NCBI GenBank assembly: GCA_963701995.1
Contig: OY969693.1
Location: 1,116,001-1,180,000 of the forward strand
Length of the DNA: 64,000 nucleotides
Source of the DNA: Methanoflorens sp963701995
GTDB taxonomy: Archaea; Halobacteriota; Bog-38; Methanoflorentales; Methanoflorentaceae
Direction of reading: 5' to 3'
Positions 59,270 through 64,000 of this stretch are shown in pieces. Made by a program: the position numbers and the translations under genes. The stretch's first letter is position 1, and the number at the start of each line of letters is the position of its first letter. The notes below the pieces were generated by a model. The model had not been told where the DNA came from. It saw nothing but the letters and a program-made list of their open reading frames with translations, and made no database searches.

Positions 59270-60637
59270 CTATCCTCTCTCGAGCGGATATCCGCGGCTT
59301 CTCCAAGCCCTGATCGCGCCGAGAACGTTGTAGACGCTTGCGTACCCGTGCCGTGCTAAAATGCTCGCGGCGAGGCTGGCGCGCCCCCCCCACGAACAGT
59401 GCACGGCGAGGGGCGCATCCCGCGGCACACGTGCAACCTGCTGTTGGAGGTATCCGACAAAGAGGTGCTGTGCCCCTTTGATGTGACCCTCGCTCCACTC
59501 GTGATAGTCGCGCACGTCGAGCACGTTGACAGCCGCGCGATCCACAGCTTTTTTCAGCTGCTCGACCGTACACGTCTTGAGCCGCGCGATTGGCTTTCCG
59601 CGGTTCCGCCAGTCGGGCATTCCGTTACAGAGATGGGCCGCGACGTTGTCAAAGCCAAGCCGATTCAGATACGTCCGAGCCACCGTGGCGTCCAATGGTC
59701 TTTCGGTAACGAGTGCGACGGGCTCATCATCATCGAGCACCCACCCGGGATAAACGCTTGCGCCGTCAAGCCATATGCTGAGGGATCCGGGAATATGGGA
59801 TCCGGCAAATGCCCCTGGCTCCCTCGTGTCGATAGTGGTTGTTGCACGAGCCTCAACAAGTTCCTCGAACTCGTCGGAATCGGCCTTGCGGAGCGTCCGA
59901 GGCATTGGAGGTGGACCTTGAACATTAAGCTCTTGTGCTCTGCGGAAGTAAGGCGGAAGCGAGAGTTGCTGTTGGGTCAGATAGCGCACGAAACCGTCTT
60001 CGTCCAGCCGAAGCAGCGGATTCAATTGCCGTTCGTAGCCCACGGTGCTGTACGCTCTAGCGCTCATGTTATTTCCACAGACGCTTCCTGCGCCGTGGGC
60101 TGGATACACGAGAGTATGATCACCAAGCGGCAAGAGTTTTTCACAGATGCTGCTATGGAGCTTCCTTGATTGTGCGCGGGCTGATTCGGTTCCGAGGAGA
60201 TCAATCCGCCCGACATCGCCCGCAAGGAGCGTGTCCCCCGTAAACACCATGAGCGGCACGCGGCTCTCAAGCCGCTCATAGATGACAAAACAGAGGCTAT
60301 CGTTGGTGTGCCCGGGCGTGCTGAGGACGTCAACCTTGAGGTCGCCGACACAGAACGTTTCGCCTTCGGCAAGGTTGTGGTCTCCGTATCGAAATTGGGT
60401 TTCCTTGCTATGCCCGATTTCTGCGTCGGTCCGCTGTTGAAGGTCGAGCGAACCGACGACAAAGTCCTCGTTGCAGTGCGTCTCGAAGATGTACTTAATT
60501 TCGGTGCACTCACGGGCCGCCAGCTCGGCGTAGATTGCACAGTCTCGACGAGGATCGACGACCAACGCCTCATTGTGGTCAGACAGGAAGTAACTTTTGT
60601 GTGCCAGCCCCTCGGCCGTCACGGTCTCCAGCCGCAT
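59270..60637 (-). CDS. MBL-fold hydrolase fused to two rhodanese domains
   Basis: The 455-residue protein has an N-terminal metallo-beta-lactamase domain related to persulfide dioxygenases: IFETHCNEDFVVGSLDLQQR, STPGHTNDSLCFVIYE, FTGDTLLAGDVGRIDLLG and VYPAHGAGSVCG. The second His of HxHxDH is Asn, as I recall for many fused members. Rhodanese domain 1 (TIDTREPGAFAGSHIPGSLS) lacks the active Cys; domain 2 (NVLDVRDYHEWSEGHIKGAQ) has it in VHCSWGGRASLAAS. It probably handles glutathione- or thiol-bound persulfide sulfur. It converges on the heliorhodopsin. Confidence 0.92.
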   Translation of the reverse strand: MRLETVTAEGLAHKSYFLSDHNEALVVDPRRDCAIYAELAARECTEIKYIFETHCNEDFVVGSLDLQQRTDAEIGHSKETQFRYGDHNLAEGETFCVGDLKVDVLSTPGHTNDSLCFVIYERLESRVPLMVFTGDTLLAGDVGRIDLLGTESARAQSRKLHSSICEKLLPLGDHTLVYPAHGAGSVCGNNMSARAYSTVGYERQLNPLLRLDEDGFVRYLTQQQLSLPPYFRRAQELNVQGPPPMPRTLRKADSDEFEELVEARATTTIDTREPGAFAGSHIPGSLSIWLDGASVYPGWVLDDDEPVALVTERPLDATVARTYLNRLGFDNVAAHLCNGMPDWRNRGKPIARLKTCTVEQLKKAVDRAAVNVLDVRDYHEWSEGHIKGAQHLFVGYLQQQVARVPRDAPLAVHCSWGGRASLAASILARHGYASVYNVLGAIRAWRSRGYPLERG

Positions 60638-60765
60638 TAGTACCTACTTAACGCTTGGCGTTTATCACATTTTCTCGTCGCAAAGAGAAACTCATTGCAG
60701 CGCACGCTGCTATCATCATGCTCGTCCGACAGCCTCTAAACGGGAAATCCGGACCTAGCGCGCCA

Positions 60766-61014
60766 CTATCGGGCACCGCGGGCCTTCTGTGCGATATCGC
60801 GGCGCCACGCGGCGAGGCATGCTACGATAAGGACGCTGCAGATCGTCGTCCAGAGAACGAGATCGGAGGCGACAAAGACCACGAGGGCACTGCCTGCGAG
60901 CACGAGCAGCAACTCTACGAACACAAGCCGCTGAATCCTCTTGCTGGTGCTTGGCGTTGTTGGAGGGCCCCTCGCATTCAGAGCGAGGTGTCGCCTCGCC
61001 GATTTTCTGAACAA
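60766..61014 (-). CDS. Small two-helix membrane protein
   Basis: Two clear membrane segments (LVFVELLLVLAGSALVVFVA and VLWTTICSVLIVACLAAW) end in a basic tail RRDIAQKARGAR. The first 25 residues from TTG 61014 overlap the ligase remnant and may not be translated, so the true start is uncertain. Function unknown. Confidence 0.5.
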   Translation of the reverse strand: MFRKSARRHLALNARGPPTTPSTSKRIQRLVFVELLLVLAGSALVVFVASDLVLWTTICSVLIVACLAAWRRDIAQKARGAR

Positions 61015-61196
61015 GCTAACCCCTTCATAATGTCAATCAGCGTCGTGTGGCAAAGAAGTCGTGCTGCCGCAAAACGCTTCTTGTAGAAACTGGAATACTC
61101 GTACGCGTTTTCGACAGACCGTCTGAGCTTACGTTCTTGGAGCTGTTTTAGCTCTTCCGCGGACAATCGTTCGACCTTTGGATTCCGGTACTCCAT
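60978..61196 (-). pseudogene. N-terminal remnant of a phenylacetate-CoA ligase-type enzyme
   Basis: The frame from ATG 61196 begins MEYRNPKVERLSAEELKQLQ and ERKLRRSVENAYEYSSFYKK, which is the opening of PaaK-family adenylate-forming ligases (about 430 residues when whole). After KKRFAAA the similarity stops and the frame ends at 60978. No AMP-binding motif is found downstream, so about 90 percent of the gene is gone. Such ligases are common in methanogens, where their substrate is unclear. Confidence 0.68.
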
Positions 61197-61494
61197 CGCG
61201 TATCAGCCTCTCTCAACTCCTGGCACGTACTCATTGCTATTTTAGTACTTTAACGTTATGAGTCGCAGCGTACAGTCTAACGGCTCGCCAGGGGCGCTGA
61301 TCGGCCATTCCAAAAGTGCGCCAACGAGCGTTGAACAGCTTGGGCCGACTGGCGGTGATTGAGGATGAAGAACCATCGTCTCACCGCACCGATCTAATGG
61401 CGCGGCTCAGTTCCTCGGAACCGTAGTCTCCTGCGATGCACCGCACGGCGCGAACAAGCCTGTTCGGGTGACGCGAGAAGAATGCCGACCGCGT

Positions 61495-61551
61495 TATATT
61501 ACCTAGTAATATATCAACAAGTCATATATAGACTAAAACTACTAAATAGTA
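61495..61551. promoter_or_regulatory. Operator-like inverted repeats around the ABC exporter promoter
   Basis: Arms TATATTAC and GTAATATA around CTA (61495-61513), then the TATA-like CATATATA (about 61,523-61,530), then TACTAAATAGTA (61540-61551), itself an inverted repeat. Two palindromes bracketing a TATA box suggest control by a dimeric repressor. Confidence 0.55.
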
Positions 61552-61614
61552 CACGCAAATGTGGCAAGTGCACCTAAACTCGCAAATGCGCTTCTTGCGC
61601 GACCGTGATCAACA

Positions 61615-62598
61615 ATGAAAGCCATTGAAACTAAAGATCTCTTCAAACGGTTTGAAGACGTTGAAGCAGTAAAAGGAATCAATTTGGAGATTGAAGAAGG
61701 GGAGCTTTTCGGGCTGCTCGGACCCAACGGAGCCGGAAAAACGACGACCATCTCTATGCTGTGTACGATAGTGAAACCCACGAGCGGCTCAGCGAGCGTC
61801 TTCGGGCACGACGTGAAAAAAGAACCCGGCACCGTGCGGGGAATGATAGGCATCGTGTTTCAGGACCCCAGTCTCGACGATAACCTTACTGGGAGGGAAA
61901 ACCTCGACTTCCACGGCCGGCTCTACAAAGTGCCCAGAAATGAAATTGCTGAGAGAATCAGCGACGTCCTCGAGCTCGTGGAACTTAGTGATAAAGCCGA
62001 CGTGATCGTCAAGAAGTATTCTGGTGGCATGAAGCGGCGGTTAGAGATCGCGCGCGGCCTGCTTCATCATCCCAAGGTCCTTTTCCTCGATGAGCCGACG
62101 CTCGGGCTTGACCCGCAGACCCGGCGCCATATCTGGGATTACATAGAGAAGCTCAACAGAGAAAAGAAGATCACGATGATCCTGACCACGCACTACATGG
62201 ACGAAGCCGATCAGTTGTGCGATCGCATCGCTATTATCGACCACGGGAAGATCGTTGCGATGGACACCCCAGAGAACCTTAAACACGACGTTGGCGGCGA
62301 CGTCGTGATCATGACGGTGCCACACGGGAGTGAGCAGCTCAAGACTAAACTCGAACAGCTCGAATTCGTCAAATCGACGCAAGTGGTTGACGGCACGTTG
62401 CGGCTGAGCGTCGACAAAGGCGAGACTGCGATACCGATTTTCATGGACGTGGCGCGTCAAGAGGGGATCGCCGTACCATCGATTGCGCTTCACGAGCCCA
62501 CGTTGGAGGACATCTTCATCAAGTACACCGGACGGGAGATTCGGGCGCAGGAGGCTGCGAGCGGGTTCGCTGCTTTCCACGGCCCCGGGAGACGCTAG
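61615..62598 (+). CDS. ABC transporter ATP-binding protein, drug/ABC-2 type
   Basis: The 327-residue ATPase has Walker A GLLGPNGAGKTTTISMLCTI, Q-loop GIVFQDPSLDDNLTG, signature KKYSGGMKRRLEIARGLL, Walker B VLFLDEPTLGLDPQTRR and H-loop TTHYMDEADQ. The C-terminal extension beyond residue 220 is typical of DrrA-like exporters. It is followed within three bases by the permease. The exported compound (lipid, drug or glycan) is unknown. Confidence 0.95.
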   Translation: MKAIETKDLFKRFEDVEAVKGINLEIEEGELFGLLGPNGAGKTTTISMLCTIVKPTSGSASVFGHDVKKEPGTVRGMIGIVFQDPSLDDNLTGRENLDFHGRLYKVPRNEIAERISDVLELVELSDKADVIVKKYSGGMKRRLEIARGLLHHPKVLFLDEPTLGLDPQTRRHIWDYIEKLNREKKITMILTTHYMDEADQLCDRIAIIDHGKIVAMDTPENLKHDVGGDVVIMTVPHGSEQLKTKLEQLEFVKSTQVVDGTLRLSVDKGETAIPIFMDVARQEGIAVPSIALHEPTLEDIFIKYTGREIRAQEAASGFAAFHGPGRR

Positions 62599-62600
62599 CG

Positions 62601-63389
62601 ATGCCAAACGGACGAATGGTTTTTATGGGTGACGTCTATTCGATTTGGCTCCGGGAGATGATCCGGTACGTCAGAGCTCGGTCGCGGGTCGTTACGTCGC
62701 TTATTACTCCCCTGCTGTGGCTCATCATATTCGGGTCCGGATTTAGCTCCTCTTTGTCGTTCGGTGGGGCAGGCGGCAGCACGAATTACATAAACTTCCT
62801 CGCGCCTGGGATCCTCGGCATGACGGTGCTCTTCACCTCGATATTCTCCGGAATGAGCGTGATGTTCGACAAAGAATTCGGTTTTCTCAAAGAAATTCTC
62901 GTTGCCCCCGTTTCGCGGACGTCTATCGTCATCGGAAAAGCCCTCGGGGGAACGACACAAGCGTCAATACAGGCCCTGCTGATACTCGCTCTTTCCACGT
63001 TCATCGGGGTGAAAATATCGGGCACGCTCGGACTTGCAGGCGCGTTGGTGCTCATACTCGTGACCTTATTCTTTCTCGGCATGGGTTTTGTCGGGCTGGG
63101 GATTAGCATCGCCTCCCGGCTCGAGAATATCGAGGGCTTTCAAGTCGTCGCTAACCTCCTCGTGCTGCCCATCTTCTTCCTGAGCGGCGCATTCTTCCCG
63201 GTCACGTCACTTCCGAACTGGATGAAGGCGCTTGTGGATATCAATCCGCTTGCGTATGGGGTTGACGCGATGCGTTACGCCGTCACCGGACTGCATTCGT
63301 ACGCCCTGACGACTGATCTCGCGGTCGTCGTCGGATTCTTTCTACTGATGACGGTTGTCGGCTCCATCTTATTTAGAAACGTGCGCTGA
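62601..63389 (+). CDS. ABC-2 type transporter permease
   Basis: A 262-residue membrane protein with six hydrophobic segments: VVTSLITPLLWLIIFGSGFS, ILGMTVLFTSIFSGMSVMFD, the ABC-2 signature region FDKEFGFLKEILVAPVSRTS, and LSGAFFPVTSLPNWMKALVD before NPLAYGVDAMRYAVTG. It pairs with the preceding ATPase as an exporter. Confidence 0.94.
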   Translation: MPNGRMVFMGDVYSIWLREMIRYVRARSRVVTSLITPLLWLIIFGSGFSSSLSFGGAGGSTNYINFLAPGILGMTVLFTSIFSGMSVMFDKEFGFLKEILVAPVSRTSIVIGKALGGTTQASIQALLILALSTFIGVKISGTLGLAGALVLILVTLFFLGMGFVGLGISIASRLENIEGFQVVANLLVLPIFFLSGAFFPVTSLPNWMKALVDINPLAYGVDAMRYAVTGLHSYALTTDLAVVVGFFLLMTVVGSILFRNVR

Positions 63390-63403
63390 GCCGTAAGCCC
63401 ATC

Positions 63404-63427
63404 GGCGGGAGCCCAAAAAAGAAAAAA
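63404..63427 (-). terminator. T-rich terminator of the YHS gene
   Basis: On the minus strand TTTTTTCTTTTTTGGGC lies about 45 bp after the YHS stop; archaeal termination commonly uses such oligo-T runs. It also separates the converging ABC permease. Confidence 0.5.
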
Positions 63428-63468
63428 GTGCGCGACTGGCAGTTCAGAAGTTTGACACGATCCGGGGC

Positions 63469-63609
63469 TTACGCGAATTTCTCCGGATCTCTGTCGAACA
63501 TCGCCTTGCAGCCAGGAGCGCAAAAAAAGTATTTCTTCCCCTTGTATTCGCTGACGTACTTCGCCGTCGTTTCATCGACGTCCATGTTGCAAACGGGATC
63601 TTTTGCCAT
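63469..63609 (-). CDS. YHS-domain small metal-binding protein
   Basis: A 46-residue protein: MAKDPVCNMDVDETTAKYVS, EYKGKKYFFCAPGCKAMFD, RDPEKFA. The DPVCNM head and the FCAPGC motif are the full YHS signature found in heavy-metal ATPases and other metal proteins; the cysteines probably bind a soft metal ion. It stands alone as a gene, between the ABC exporter and the partial regulator. The minus-strand ATG at 63609 is the only good start. Confidence 0.9.
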   Translation of the reverse strand: MAKDPVCNMDVDETTAKYVSEYKGKKYFFCAPGCKAMFDRDPEKFA

Positions 63610-63655
63610 TTTTCCCTCTAATGCACCTTGTGTTCTCAACGTTTAATACACTAAC

Positions 63656-64000
63656 TCAGTTGACCACGCGTGTCGATTTGCAGCTCCACAAGAAATCGAA
63701 CAGTTCCGCGAGCAGTCGGTAGGTCACATCAGCTGCGGGGACGAGAAATCCGCACGACACATCCGGCTCATAGCCCTCTCGATCGGTCACTCGCGGGAAA
63801 AAAATAAGGCCACGAAGCTCGTTGACGAGGAGTATCGTGCTGACTCTATCGACGTACCGGACATCGGGGCCTTCTGTTCCGGCCGTGCTTTTCATGAGGA
63901 CTTTGACGTCGGACGCGTTGAGACCAGTTTCGTCCACGGTGTAATTCAAGACCCATAGAAACCGCCTCGCTTCACGCACGATCTCGACGGCAGCCGCGTG
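63656..64000 (-). CDS. C-terminal part of a probable transcription regulator (right edge cuts the 5' end)
   Basis: The minus-strand frame is open to the window edge, so a start at 63979 need not be real. ARRFLWVLNYTVDETGLNAS, VDRVSTILLVNELRGLIFFP and the end LLAELFDFLWSCKSTRVVN resemble the sensor ends of archaeal ArsR/TrmB-like or FilR1-type regulators, in which a ...FP.....D...GF..... LFDYYW pattern is common. DNA-binding parts would lie outside the window. The assignment is tentative. Confidence 0.45.
   Translation of the reverse strand, partial: HAAAVEIVREARRFLWVLNYTVDETGLNASDVKVLMKSTAGTEGPDVRYVDRVSTILLVNELRGLIFFPRVTDREGYEPDVSCGFLVPAADVTYRLLAELFDFLWSCKSTRVVN

Noticed and set aside
60478..60510. 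Asn in place of the second His in the MBL metal motif (THCNED)
   Set aside because: Fused MBL-rhodanese proteins commonly carry this variant; not evidence of inactivation on its own.
1..64000. tRNA, rRNA and CRISPR arrays
   Set aside because: No T-loop plus acceptor-stem combination, rRNA core sequence, or regularly spaced repeat with unique spacers was found by eye. A tRNAscan or CRISPR search would settle it.

Overview
The window is a stretch of archaeal chromosome, almost certainly from a methanogen of the Methanosarcinales/Methanocellales type. The evidence is an uninterrupted archaeal ribosomal-protein operon (L3 to L15, secY, adkA, cmk, truB), archaeal-only proteins (Nop5, NAC, Rnp1, L32e, L19e, S4e), TATA-box promoters, Shine-Dalgarno sites resembling GGAGGTGATC, methanogenesis marker protein 14, and the chorismate-lyase/beta-RFAP synthase pair used for tetrahydromethanopterin. 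TGA, TAA and TAG are all ordinary stop codons here. The exact genus cannot be read from the sequence alone.

Layout. 1-6.4 kb: information-processing and housekeeping genes (nop5, pyrD, a methyltransferase, nnr, a PUA protein, nac, trmI). 6.4-13.7 kb: cell-surface genes, namely a glycosyltransferase and carbohydrate deacetylase, an archaeosortase, a secreted hydrolase-like protein with a lectin-like propeller, a lipoprotein, and a beta-helix protein whose PGF-CTERM tail marks it as a likely archaeosortase substrate. 13.7-16.2 kb: methanopterin genes and a cation-efflux protein. 16.3-32.2 kb: the ribosomal operon. 32.3-43.5 kb: cofactor genes (mobB, cobY-cobS-cobZ), purM, lysC, an operon of two intramembrane proteases around a TraB protein, a PRC-barrel protein, thg1, and methanogenesis marker 14. 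43.9-47.1 kb: a thioredoxin-CcdA fusion, a membrane protein, a methyltransferase and a frameshifted PRC-barrel protein.

47.1-57 kb is accessory DNA. It is AT-rich at its start and holds two tandem, catalytic-domain-only tyrosine recombinases. Each has a 9-6-9 inverted-repeat site at its start codon and a shared motif CTCAACTCTCACTTTTATAA just past its stop; an inverted copy of the motif closes an 886-bp unit. After this come a mosaic secreted protein, a run of decaying genes (an amber-interrupted small ORF, a frameshifted DUF3303-like gene, a frameshifted peroxiredoxin and a multiply broken DNA methyltransferase), and a secreted protein with 16 clustered cysteines next to a degenerate relative.

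56.8-60.6 kb is a redox and light-sensing neighbourhood: a peroxiredoxin, a rhodanese, a complete heliorhodopsin (Schiff-base Lys242, with Asp109 where the family usually has Glu), and a metallo-beta-lactamase/double-rhodanese protein. A phenylacetate-CoA ligase remnant, an ABC-2 exporter behind palindromic operator-like sites, a 46-residue YHS protein and the end of a probable regulator close the window.

The strongest candidates for something undescribed are the recombinase/repeat module at 48.2-50.1 kb and the heliorhodopsin with its oxidative-stress neighbours. The cysteine-rich secreted family at 55.3-56.5 kb is a third.
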